NCBI GenBank assembly: GCA_029204225.1
Contig: CM055098.1
Location: 3,323,607 to 3,387,606 of the forward strand
DNA from: Diphasiastrum complanatum
Lineage: Eukaryota > Streptophyta > Lycopodiopsida > Lycopodiales > Lycopodiaceae
Length of the DNA stretch: 64,000 nucleotides
Direction of reading: 5' to 3'
Part shown: positions 46,475 through 57,480 of the stretch, one piece after another
How the letters are laid out: each line of letters opens with the position of its first letter
Numbering within the stretch: position 1 is the stretch's first letter
Position numbers and translations under genes: made by a program
Notes under the pieces: generated by a model
What the model saw: the letters and a program-made list of their open reading frames with translations, nothing else
Databases searched by the model: none
What the model was told of the DNA's origin: nothing

Positions 46475-47059
46475 ATGATACGTGATCGAGCTATGCAACG
46501 TATAATATCAGGAGAGACAAATAATGGGAAGACATTGCGATTTGAGGATGCATTAGAACAGGAACGAGAGAAGTACCTTGAATTTAAAGAGGCTAAAATT
46601 CATCCAATTTGTAGCACGTCTAATGATAATGATTGCAAGAACCAAGTCAAAGAAGTCTATCATGGTCCTGCTGTAGGAATTACGGATCTTTTTGTTGAAA
46701 ATTATGTTCGTGTTGGGTCTGAAGTTTCTGGAAAGTGTAAAGCGATTAAAGTTGTTGTAGCAGATGATAACGATGCAATTGAAGCTGATGCATTGAAGAA
46801 TGTGAATGATTGTTTGTATTTCAAAGAAGATGTTGATTTTTGGGATAATATAGATGGGCAAATCGCTATGGAAGATGAAATGAAAAAGTACAAAGATAAA
46901 CTGGATTCTATCTTTCTTGTTGTTGATAGATCAACTTCTATCCATGTTGGTCATCAGTTTCACAATCTAAACAATTGCAACATCACCTTGAATCTTGTTG
47001 ATTCCATTGCTAATGCAGATCTGTTGTTGAGTTTGAAAGCTTTAGTCTCTAAGGAATAG
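46475..47059 (+). CDS. Hypothetical ORF following the recombinase block (194 codons)
   Basis: It starts MIRDRAMQRIISGETNNGK, is open for 194 codons, and ends LLLSLKALVSKE. It is rich in Asp/Glu/Lys and contains a charged helical part (MEDEMKKYKDKLDS), and near the end FHNLNNCNITLNLVDS. An Asn-Cys-rich end of this kind is seen after the catalytic domain in some Crypton-type recombinases. It is on the same strand, 150 bases after the recombinase Tyr, with intron-like sequence between (acceptor candidates at 46449 and 46467). It may be the C-terminal exon of the recombinase gene. Not recognised by itself. Confidence 0.45.
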   Translation: MIRDRAMQRIISGETNNGKTLRFEDALEQEREKYLEFKEAKIHPICSTSNDNDCKNQVKEVYHGPAVGITDLFVENYVRVGSEVSGKCKAIKVVVADDNDAIEADALKNVNDCLYFKEDVDFWDNIDGQIAMEDEMKKYKDKLDSIFLVVDRSTSIHVGHQFHNLNNCNITLNLVDSIANADLLLSLKALVSKE

Positions 47060-48861
47060 ATAGAATTTAGCTTGAAGAGATTAGTGTAAGAACATTGATA
47101 GTGGTGTAAATTGACATTTTAGTTTTTGTTGGGACAAACTTGATGAAGAATTTTTGACAGGAACATTTTGGTAACATACTTGAATCAAAATTTTAGTTGG
47201 CTATTTTTTGTACTTCTGTAGGTATTTCAGTATTTCAGTTTGCTTTTTTATTACTTCTTTAGCTTTCCTATAGGCAGAACATTGCACTTAACGTAGGAAG
47301 TAGCAATTTGTATAGAAGTTTTTACAAGTCACAAATAAATTTGAGAGGTAAGAAGTTTTTTCGGTTGGTAAAAATTTTGTAAGGTACTTATCTTTTACAG
47401 TTGGTAAAAAAATGTAAGGTAAATTTGTTTTACAGTTGGTAAAATTTTTCTCAATTTACCTCTATAGTAAAACAGTCTCTGAGGAGGGACCTTACACAGA
47501 TGTAAGGTTCCTATGATGTGTCAGGCATTTAATGCCAAGTTGTGGTAGTATAGCTGTCAAATTATGTCATATAGCAGTTCTTCTAAATACACACAAATTT
47601 TTTTGATAGTGCTTTATGTACTAAGCTTAGGTCATTTGGAAAGTTATGGCAACAAGCTCTTGAGTGTCAGAAATTACTTTGAAAATGATATGAGCCACCA
47701 ATAAAATTCAATGGAAAAAAGTCATGGGCTCCTTATACCCTTTTAACCTTACTAGAATAAGTTTGTCATTAAAAAAATAAGTCCATATTCTTAAAAGTTG
47801 ATAAAATCTGTATTTTTCCAATACTAGCTTATTCTATGATAAATTGGTAAAACATTTTACTATTAATAACAAAATAAATTATGGGCCATGCAATCATTTT
47901 AAAATTTTGACTATAGTCCTTTATTTTAGGGAGTCCATCTATTCCTAAGAAAATGAATAATCATGACAAACCACATTTTGTAGCACGTAGCATTTGTGAG
48001 CAGTGATATCGGACACATGGCATCATCCGATTGATTAGGTAGATTTTGAGCCATAGTACAGGCTTGCAACCAGATTTCATCTGGGCCGTCCATCTCCAAA
48101 TGCCACATCATGTATTGTTCATCCGACGGTGCACTGGCTCATCTGATACAGGCTGTTGCGCACCTCCTCATGAATGATACATAGTCCATAAATCAATAAT
48201 ATTGCACATATCATTGCTAGAAAAGGGCCTCGTATAGGGACAAGGTTTATGCACCATTTTCTATTTAGGACATTGTAATTTTTAGCCTACTTGTTGCCTC
48301 TAACAAGAAAAGAACAAACACAATCTAATAGACATAAAAGATGGGTATTGCAACCACAAAGTCTTAGTTGTTAACTAGCACATATAGTAACAATATTTAC
48401 ATGAATGGAAATGCATTCCAATCATAACGATTGTGAAAATTTGCAACAAGAAACATAAGCACCAAGCTTGATTCTACTTGAAGAACACAAAATGCAATTA
48501 GCCACAATATCACACTATAGCTTTATTAAATCACCAAGATCTTTAACGTTCTATTCAAGCATTTCACAAGAGCTCTAGGTATGATCAACAACTTGCCAAA
48601 ATACCTTTATTCATGTGCCCATACACATTACATAAGAAAGATAACAATATCAGTTCATGAAGCAATAGCCTTTTCCTCTCCTACTATCCCTCCACAATAC
48701 AAAAAATGAGAAGATCAATGGAAGGGATACTCTCTCTATTTCAATAATAGAAATGAATGGGTTGAGCCCTATCTACATGAAGGATGGAGGGTGAGTTTCC
48801 TCCTCAGACCCTAGTCTAATGTGCAAGTTACATCTCTTTGCATAGTGCTAGTGAGATTTAG
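47060..48861. other. AT-rich sequence, no gene recognised
   Basis: Short frames only. A CGGGCC-containing stretch near 48060-48130 is less AT-rich than its surroundings but has no matching copy in the window. Poly-T and poly-A tracts are common. Confidence 0.35.
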
Positions 48862-49256
48862 TCTTGAGTTTTCAAAAGATTTCCTTATGTTGCAATCCGC
48901 CTTTCTAACAAAATCCACTTGAAATTTACCACAACTAGATAATGTATCTTATAGTTTTGATGTCATAGTTGGTTCTAGCTCATTCCATGTGTAAGTGTAA
49001 AGGGATTCTACTTGAAGGACTCTAAGAATCCATACTACAACGAAGTAGTTTCCAAAAATTGAGTATAATCCAAAGATTTGCCTAGTGGTCAACTTAATTT
49101 TGAGTTTCCAAAACACTTCTTTATGTTGCAATGTAACTTTCCTACTAAATTCACTTGAAATTCATTGCAATTAGGTGATTTGTTTTAAAGTTTTGACGTC
49201 AAAGCTTTTATTAACTCATTCCATGTGTAAATGTAAAGGGATTGTACTTGAAGAAA
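48862..49256. repeat. Diverged direct repeat, about 155 bp, two copies
   Basis: 48862-49017 and 49100-49255 both run from TTGAGTTTxCAAAA through TTATGTTGCAAT and CACTTGAAATT to CTCATTCCATGTGTAA and GTAAAGGGATT. Many substitutions indicate an old duplication. Not obviously part of a known element. Confidence 0.7.
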
Positions 49257-49976
49257 AAAAAAATGCTTGCAAAACTTATAAACAATACTTGTATATGTTA
49301 TCGTGTCCACTCTATTTTGTTACGTCCATGTCTTGTATATATAATTCATCATAATCCTAGACTTTGATACACGGTATTCCAGCACTTGATATTATTGGTT
49401 ACGCCTCGTTATTTTGAACTAGGCCAGAAATGTAATTGATAACCTTGTGAGGACCCAATCAAACATCTTATGAATTGTGGAGCTATTGCATGGGTTAGGA
49501 CGACTATTAGCATGGTGTAGAATATCAATAGTAATGAACTGCATGTATGGGAATACTATAGGCTTGCATGGGTGCATGCACAAATAGAGCAGAGCCTATA
49601 TACACATGGGGAAACTCACCCTACTCCCATTCTAGTTATGTGTTTTCATTATCATTACCTCTCTCTACACCTGCATCCTATCCTATGGCACAAGGGTGAT
49701 GCTATTAAAGATTGGTTAGTAGCATCTACATGGTTAGGTGGTTTAGCTCGATTGTTATTTCTTTGTCTGTGTCTTGTAAGTAGGATCTTGGAGGTGCTTC
49801 TCCTTACACTATTCATATCATATGTCTTAAGCATATTCTCCATATTTGAATAACTTAAGTATTAATAGATCTCCAATTCCAAATATTGTTTGAGTTGGGA
49901 TGTGTCGATAGTCCTTTGAATATTATTTGAGTCGATGTAGTTGACTATGCAAACTTCAATGCATTTCTATATGTCT
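49257..49976. other. No gene recognised
   Basis: Short frames without motifs on both strands. It borders the gypsy fragment at 49977. Confidence 0.35.
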
Positions 49977-50646
49977 TTATTTTGCAGTAGGTTCTCGTGT
50001 AAATACAACAAATAACTCCTTATCCTGAGTTGTGTAACGCAACTGAGGCCCCATGAGTTTCTTGCTTTCAAATGCTATCGGCCTATCCTCCTGTAGAAGA
50101 ATTGCTCCTACTATCGCCAAATCACTTGCTTCAGTTTGCACGACGTAAGGTATATCACGATTCCTGATCTGTAAAACATGAGCTGAAGCAACCATTCACT
50201 TGAGTTTCTCAAAGCATTGGTTCAATTCATCATTCCACTCAATAGCTCACTAGGTTGACCTCTCTTTTTCTTTTTATTAACTCTGCCTTTAGTCAAATTA
50301 TTTAAAGGTGCTACCACTTTTGCATAATCTTCAATTGACTTACGAAAGAAAACTGTAAAATTGAGAAAAGACTTAACTTCTCTAACCGTCTTCAGTATCG
50401 GCCACTCAAGCACTGTCTTGACCTTACTCTCGTCAATCTCCAACCCACTACGGATGATCTTATGACCGAGGTACAATAACTCATGCTTAAAGAACTCACA
50501 TTTAGATTCCTTAGCATAAAGTTTCTGAGAATATCTTAAGATGTCTTAAATGCTCCTTAAGTGTCCTACTGTAGATGAGAATGTCATCTAAGAATACAAT
50601 CACCCACTTCCCTAGGCATGGACAAAAAATATCGTTCATCATCTCT
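49977..50646 (-). pseudogene. Gypsy RT end and RNase H start fragment
   Basis: From 50646 the minus strand reads WVIVFLDDILIYSRTLKEHL (catalytic FLDD), then YLGHKIIRSGLEIDESKV, TVREVKSFLNFTVFF and NNLTKGRVNKKKKRGQ (50476-50222). PYVVQTEASDLAIVGAILLQ and FESKKLMGPQLRYT of RNase H follow (50195-49977). It is a diverged relative of Gypsy-4 and supplies the uninterrupted reference for the Copia-B insertion site. Both ends are cut; the right end abuts the Copia-C LTR. Confidence 0.88.
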
Positions 50647-51228
50647 TGATAATACTACAATCTACCATCAGATATAAGGCTAGAACATTATCTAGAATGC
50701 TACAGATCAAAGCTTCATTAATTCCTCATTAATAGAAAAAGTACACAAGCAAAATAATGTATGAAGAATGTCTTCTACTCGAGTTAGAGAGAGAATACAA
50801 TTACAAGCAAAAATAGTGTGAGATCCAATTTTGACATACTTTCTCCATGTGGCAAATTTTGCACTAGGAACCTACAATTCTATTTGCATGTGTCCATTAG
50901 AACATTTGCATGCTTTGCATGTATCAATAAAAACTTAGGACATTATGCAATTAATGTGGCTCGAGTTCCTACAAGGTCATACTAGACCATTTCTATGTCT
51001 AATTTTACATCCATGTCATTTTAGACTATGTAGACATAATTGCATGTCATATTTGATCAACTAGACTTTTTGCATGTCAATGGAACTTGATCTACCTAAC
51101 CCAAACTCGACCTATTCTACAAGGATATGTGCTCAATTCACACACCTTGATTATGTACAATAAATCTACATAGGTAGAGCCCCCAAAATCAACATATGCA
51201 ACATAGATATGTTTCACAATTCTTCACA
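50647..51228 (-). repeat. Copia-C 3' LTR
   Basis: The plus strand begins TGATAATAC and ends CTTCACA at 51228, next to a polypurine tract (minus strand TTTTATGGAGGAG). It contains GACATGCA-type motifs and TCTCTCTAACTCGAGTAGA shared with the Copia-D LTR. It inserted into, or is joined to, the gypsy RT fragment; TCTCT at 50642-50646 is a candidate target duplication. Confidence 0.75.
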
Positions 51229-52290
51229 CTCCTCCATAAAATATATCTATCTGATGTTGATGAAAATCTTTTGTGTGTGGATTCTTTGTTTTGCATTTGA
51301 AGTGAAGATCCAAAGAATCCATCATAGCAGCACCCTTACCATATCCACGATAAGATCTCTTTGATAGAAATCTTTTCCAAATGCCTCTGAAAAATATTCC
51401 ACCAATGTGCTACTATGTTGATATGCCTCCTCCATGCTTGATACTGATCGCGGATTTGAAAAGTCCACATGCATGAAGATGACTGCAACAAAATCTGAAA
51501 AATCAAATGGACATTCCTATTTGTAGAGAGAGAAATAGGAATTGTGCCAATCCCTTTGATTGCACACTCACCATCATTGGCCGTGTAGATCACCCTCTTG
51601 TCATCTCCATATGCCAACAAAGAAGTGAAATACTCTTTGTGAAAAGTCATGTGTGAACTTGCTCCACTATAAATCCACCATGGATCTAGATATCCATCCT
51701 TAGCAAGCATACATGAAGACATCACAAAAGCATCATCATTTGCATCTTGAACATCCAAACCATCCTCATCAAGAGTAAGATTACCTTGCTTGTCTCCTTG
51801 ATCTTATTTTTTCCATTTGAAGAAGCCTCCCCTTGATCTTGCCCTTTAGACCACCTACTTTTGCTTTTGCCCTTGAATTTTCCCTTGACGAACATAGCCT
51901 CCTCTCCAACTTGAGATGTTGATGAAGATCCACCTCTTGCTTGAAGCCTATATTCTTCATTGATCAAAATCTCTTGAAGATCAATCAAACTTGGCAAAGT
52001 CTTTTGAATAGCAAGACTTTGAACAATGTCAGCATGAGCATCCAACAATCCATTAAGAATAACTTGAACAAGCTCTCCTTGCTTAATGCTCTCATCAATG
52101 TAAGCTAATTCATCATTCAATGCTTCACTCTCAAAATAAAAGTATTTGGACTTTCTTCACTCTTTTGCAAACAAGAAAAGATTTGCCTTCTTAGAGTCAA
52201 CACTCTAGAAGTAGACTTGGACTCATAAAGCTTCTTCAATGAATCCCAAGCATCATTTGATGAAGTACTCTTACCAACTTCCTTAAGCAT
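51229..52290 (-). pseudogene. Copia-C gag-protease with pol deleted
   Basis: On the minus strand: decayed gag start (52288-52121), an open gag part (52120-51722) with ELVQVILNGLLDAH, QKTLPSLIDLQEILINEEYR and RGGSSSTSQVGEE, then by frameshift the protease box WWIYSGASSHM (51758-51336; the catalytic Asp of DSGA reads Tyr). It jumps directly to the short 3' segment ending KISIKEILSWIW that Copia-A also has. The zinc knuckle, integrase, RT and RNase H are missing. The gag matches the fragment at 3179-3757. Confidence 0.85.
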
Positions 52291-52299
52291 ATTTCTGTT

Positions 52300-53095
52300 G
52301 AGGTGGAAGAAATGAGTCTAAAAGCCCATCTTCTGTTCCTTTGACTAGAACTGTTGTATCTGTTCCAATGGTGCTAGACAAAACATCTGTCGATATAGGT
52401 GTTGAAGCTAAAGCCGCAATGGCTTCAGAATTTGAGCAGAAAACTTGTCGCTCAATTATTTTGTCGGAATCTAGTTCAACATTATCTCATATTCTTGAAA
52501 AAAGTATATTAGATCTTCCTGTATATACTATAAACAATGATAAGTATATATTTTTTAAATATATAGAAGATATTTTTTATTTGAGAGAAGATGAAGTCTT
52601 TCCTATTTTTGCAAAACAATTGGTTAAATTTTCAGATGTTATAGATTATAGCTACGATGATCTTGAAAGTCAGACTGATTATGATAAAGACAACAACTAA
52701 AAAAATGGCAATGAAACTTTGGAGGCCATGATGAAAAAATACAAAGCTTATTCAGAGACATTGTCGAGTGAGGAGGAATTTTTGGAGTTTCAAAAGAGGT
52801 ATTCACCAAAGATTCAGGACCTCCCCTCAAGAGCTGAAGTATCTGGTGGAGGCCATGACATTACCACTGAAAAAGTTGTTGAGTTTGATGATTATGACCT
52901 AGTAAGTTTCAATGTATAACATTGGTTTATGATTTTGTTATTGTATTATTTTTTCTAATATACAAGAGATAAAAGTATGAGAGAGCAATGTTTCTTCAAT
53001 CTAATCAGACCACTTGGAATTCCTTGCAGGATACCATTGAAATACATCTTCATGACAATACCATCCATCTCAATCTTGGAGAGGATGAAGAATAA
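52300..53095 (+). pseudogene. 3' part of an unrecognised spliced gene
   Basis: An exon-like frame (52310-52700) reads SPSSVPLTRTVVSVPMVLD and onward, reaches a stop at about 52698, then continues in the same direction as MEAMMKKYKAYSETLSSEEE (52725-52902). A textbook donor GTAAGTTT begins at 52903 and an acceptor TTCCTTGCAG ends at 53030. The next exon reads DTIEIHLHDNTIHLNLGEDEE and a stop at 53095. The 5' end abuts Copia-C. The stop at 52698 suggests a pseudogene or an additional intron. The acidic, helical protein is not recognised. Confidence 0.45.
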
Positions 53096-53352
53096 ATTAT
53101 AATATCGCATACATGGTTGCCATTATATCGCGAGGATGTCTTTTTTGCTATGAATTTGAATTGTTTATGAAAGATCATAACAAATGGTGAGGTTTTCGCT
53201 TGATAGCTAAATTGTGCTCGCCTGTAAAACCACTGGAACAATTCTATTAAATATTTATTTTTCGAATTATGTCCACCATGGTTTGTAGCTCTCGATGAAA
53301 TGCTCTCTTGCTTGCCAATGTGACTTTTCCATACCTTGTGATGACCAGATAC

Positions 53353-53960
53353 TTAAGCTCTTATATCCTTTCGCAAAATAGGTAGCATGATGTAGAAAGA
53401 TGTGCTGCAAACATTAGTAGAAATAAGTAACATTATGAATGAGATTCTTCTTCTCAGAACATTAACAAAGTAATAGAACAATACAGTGCAATGTGTTACA
53501 TGATCTTTTCCCCAACAATCTCGTACGGATCTTACAAATGTGGTGCAATGCTTTTGCAAATTACTAATATCTTCTGATGATAAATTTTTCTTTCTGATAA
53601 CACCAATGAGTGTGTCAAAGTTCTTCCATACTTGTGCCTTTTGCATTTAGGTACTTCTCCTATTCTCAAAATCTTGTGTTGCCGCAACAATATCTTTCCA
53701 AATTCCATGAGTGACACTGGATTCTTTGCAAGTGTGATTGGATAAGAATCTCCTTGCTTTGGCACCTTTCTGATCAAGTAGATACAAGGTAAACCACTAT
53801 TGAAAAATGATTGCCAAAGACTATATTGGTTGGGCAAACATGTCTCAGCTATTAACACGCCCAAAGATGTAACCGCAACACAACAATATCTTATGAAAAA
53901 AAGTGCCCTCTCTTCAGAGCACGACATCTGCAAGGCAAGGAATACGAAGATCAAAATGTC
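53353..53960 (-). pseudogene. Unrecognised gene fragment
   Basis: Two overlapping minus-strand frames (53954-53532 and 53646-53353) look like one protein changed by a frameshift near 53640. The second part reads VWKNFDTLIGVIRKKNLSSEDISNL, then WGKDHVTHCTVLFYYF. The pattern Wxx(F/L)xxL...I..L...VTxxxHxLxxH is seen in some DNA-transposon-related proteins, but the match is too weak to name. It faces the gene fragment at 52300-53095. Confidence 0.3.
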
Positions 53961-56469
53961 ATTGATTTGAAGATACTGACTAGAGTTTAAACAAAGTGTC
54001 CATCCAACTAGCTAGCATTGTCCATAAGCATCCTTTTCTTTCGCCACAAAGTATCTATCTATGAAGCATTCAAGTAGGAATTTGTCAAATTGTAGATTGT
54101 GCCAAATGGAATGCAATAAAATAGTTGTGTTTGTGTGTATGCATGCGCACATGCACGCCCTTACAAAGCTATTAGGGGCTTAGGGGTGCTCAAAAGAGAC
54201 TAGATCCTATCTCGAACGGTCCCAAAAAAACTCACAAAATAAGTACAAATTCAATTATGTAGCTATGGTGCACTTATAAGAAAGCATTGACACAAGTGGA
54301 AAACCCAAAAATCCAAGTCCTATTATGTAGAATTAACATTCTACATATGTACACTTTATCTACAACTACCTATCAATGTTATGTAATTATTTATACACGT
54401 ATGCATGCACGCTTACAAATGCTACCCTTTCTAGAGTATTTGTACAAAAATATCATGCACACTTACAAACGCTACCCTTTCTAGAGTATTTGCACAAATA
54501 TATCATATCTAAATGCTCACATAAAATTTTGATCTTTTACAATTGCAACATTTCATGATACGAGAATGTTCAGGTTGAAAAGTTTGACCGCTTGTCTAAA
54601 TTCACTTGAACGTTGGAAGGCTATGATTATAAATGTTAAGAGGCTTAGAGTTAAAACTTGACAAACAGTTAGGCTCTCATGCTTGATAATCATGAACATA
54701 CTAAAACTAAACTATGGTTTGAACTTTAAAATCTCTCAAAAGCTCATCTTGATCCTACAAACATACACCAACCTTACTAACGAACGTACAGTAATTTTCC
54801 AGAATACATCTGCTCACCAATGGTACATCCTCCAAGCCAAATTGACATGATTTCAGAGTCAGACCTTTTTTCTTTTACTTTTAATCAGCTAAAGACAATA
54901 ATGGTAACTTTTGAATCCATGATTGTTTGCATTCAAAATTGATCATCAAGAGAGTGCAAGTTTGTTTAACAGCATTTCCTCTTCAAAGAATAAGGACCAT
55001 TCAAATAATCCTATGATTTTGCAATGATACGAGGGCGACAAGGATCTACAACAGAACCCTATCGTTTGGGAAAATAAGGTCGGTGCAACCAGAGAAACTA
55101 GACTCCCTCTTTACACAAACAAATAGAAGGCATCATATCCAATTGCAACCTTCTGTTGGAATAGTGCAATCTTCTTTTAACTGTTTGCAAAGATGGAATA
55201 TCAATGTGACAATATGGTTCAGCATAAGCAATGTGATTCCCTTTAACAAGATAACGTCATGTAGCTAAATGGAAACTTTGAGTCTTCGTTGTCTTCTAGA
55301 TACAAATGAGATTACAAAAACATTAAACTCAATGGTAGAACAGTCCCAATCACAAAGAATCTAGTTTCCCTAGCTTAAAAGAGAAATGAGCATCTTGTGG
55401 CCCAAACCTACATAGCTCCAGAAAACTTGACTATGCCAGGACAGATGATTGCAAAACGAATGTATGGCACGGAAATTCTTCTGACAAAAAAGGTTTAATG
55501 GCGGTTACAACTAGTCCATTCAGAAACCCCAAACTGGAATATTTCTGACTTCAACTCAAATCCACGATGAATTGTAGGCAGGAGGTAAGCAGTAACCCTT
55601 AACTAACAGTCATTGCAGTGCGGTACAAGGATCTATTGTTTAAGAGCAATTAAGAACTGCTCATATGCATTCCACTCATTCTTTTTTAATTTGATGCTGC
55701 CTATTTTAAAATGGTCAAGTCATTGCATTTCCTCTTGGACTGAAATCGTCCATGTACATATTATGCAACAAAAAAAATCTCCAAGATTCAGAAAACTTAA
55801 AATATACATGCATCCTTAAAAAATGAATTTCATGCCATGAGAAAAGACAGCAATCTTAGATGGGAAAGTACTAGCATATCAATTTAGTACAGGAAAACTC
55901 CAAAAGTAAAACCATGATTCAGATGTGACTTGCCTGAGTTACATATTATTTTGAAAATAAATAATTATCTTGCAAAAGGAATACTCTAACCCGATTACCA
56001 CTGGTGGAAAACTAGTCTACAAAAATAAACGAACTTCGGCCTTCACGATCAAAAGGTACAAGCCATTGCACAACTATGCTCTACATGTCACAAACACATT
56101 TGCATGAGATGTTAAATTCAAAAGTTCAGGAGACATTGAAACACTCCAGATCAAGGTAACTTTTCTGGTTCCATCCTTCTTCTGTGAAAATTTTGTTGTT
56201 CTAGGCAGGCCAAGTGCAAAAATTCTGTGAAGCATCAGCCAGAATATCAACATAAAGGAGTCTAATGCTTGACAAACTTCCCTTTTGGAATCATCCAATG
56301 AGGAGAACCATACAGCAGAGGCACCCCAAACCCAAAATCAGAAATGTAACTCACTTTTCCTCATGTTAAAATGTTGCAACATGATAAAACATCACTCAGC
56401 CAAGCATTTGAAATAAAAACTATCATTAAAGTCTCTTGTATTTGTTGGTACCCGGTGACTGATGCCATT
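53961..56469. other. No gene recognised; one small tandem repeat
   Basis: AT-rich with short frames. It contains the 50-bp tandem repeat listed separately. No LTR ends or coding motifs were made out. Confidence 0.35.
54405..54504. repeat. Two tandem copies of a 50-bp unit
   Basis: 54405-54454 and 54455-54504 both run ATGCAC(G/A)CTTACAAA(T/C)GC through CCCTTTCTAGAGTATTTG to ATATC, with only a few differences. Confidence 0.85.
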
Positions 56470-57480
56470 TCATCCCTCCGTTTCAACTTCAAACTTTATG
56501 TTTTCTGCAGTTAAATCGTGGGATAGATTGCCTTGGCAAGTAGACAGCTGCTGCTGCAGATTCTTCACAAGCTGATTAAGGATATGGATTCTGTTTACCT
56601 GAATAAGAATTATCTGCACAAAGATCTTACAAGAATTATTTTATGATCAATACAACTTTCCACAACACTTGATATTGTAGTAACTTTGGAAAAGCCAAAG
56701 TGATTACGTCTATTTCAAATGTGAATTCTTTGTGTACCAATCACTTCAAGGTTAGAGAGGTTCGGTCACCATAAGATAACTCAGTAACTGGAAAGAGAAA
56801 AGTTCAAAATTCTCAGCATGATCAACTAACCAAGACGCTGAGCAACTGTACATAATATCTCTAAGAGGTGATCAAAAGTTTTGTTCTAGTTTAACTTTAT
56901 AGTAACATTCCCTTTAAACCTGGCTTTCTTGACTGTTTGGCTAGATGACACAATCAGAATCACCACAAGAACCTCAATGTGACAAGATTATTCATTTCAC
57001 AGCAGTATTATGGAAAATCTTTTGGTTGACTTAGCTTCAACATGCATAAAACAATAATGATCTTTCTGGACAAATATCATGACCATTGGTAATAATCCTA
57101 TCATTGTAGCTCTGATGCTTTCCAACTCTGACCATGACCAGGGAACACCTATCGGTTAAATCATAAAACATTTCAGTATTTATAACACCATTATGTGAAA
57201 TAATTATCCTGTTCTTCACATTTTCAAAAACATGTCTTCTAACCTGTTCTTTGATAAGCTGCCGCTCAGTACGAACTTCTTGTGGTTGGGTATCAACATT
57301 TAGCTCTGGAACAGTTTTTTTTTCGCTCTAACCAATCAGTTTGTGAAGTCAGAAACAACACCAGAAGCATCAGTGCCAATAACATTGGTCTCGACATGAT
57401 TCTCAAATGAATACATGACTCGCTTCATTTCCACAAAGTCGTTGGCCAACTGAAGGTATAGTCATCATCTAGCCTTGCTG
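56470..57480 (-). pseudogene. Exons of an unrecognised coiled-coil gene, probably decayed
   Basis: The last exon (56616-56470) reads IILIQVNRIHILNQLVKN, a Gln-rich helix, and ends KFEVETEG with a TGA; it is preceded by TTTGTGCAG. An upstream exon (about 57316-57242) encodes LNVDTQPQEVRTERQLIKEQ and ends CAG|GTTAG. Joining the two keeps phase and makes a continuous heptad-like coil. Further upstream, 57455-57350 reads QLANDFVEMKRVMYSFENHV in one frame, reaching a stop. A nine-A run and a small insertion near 57320-57340 put it out of frame with the next exon. Splice signals argue for a real host gene; the frame breaks argue for a pseudogene. Protein not identified. Confidence 0.45.
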
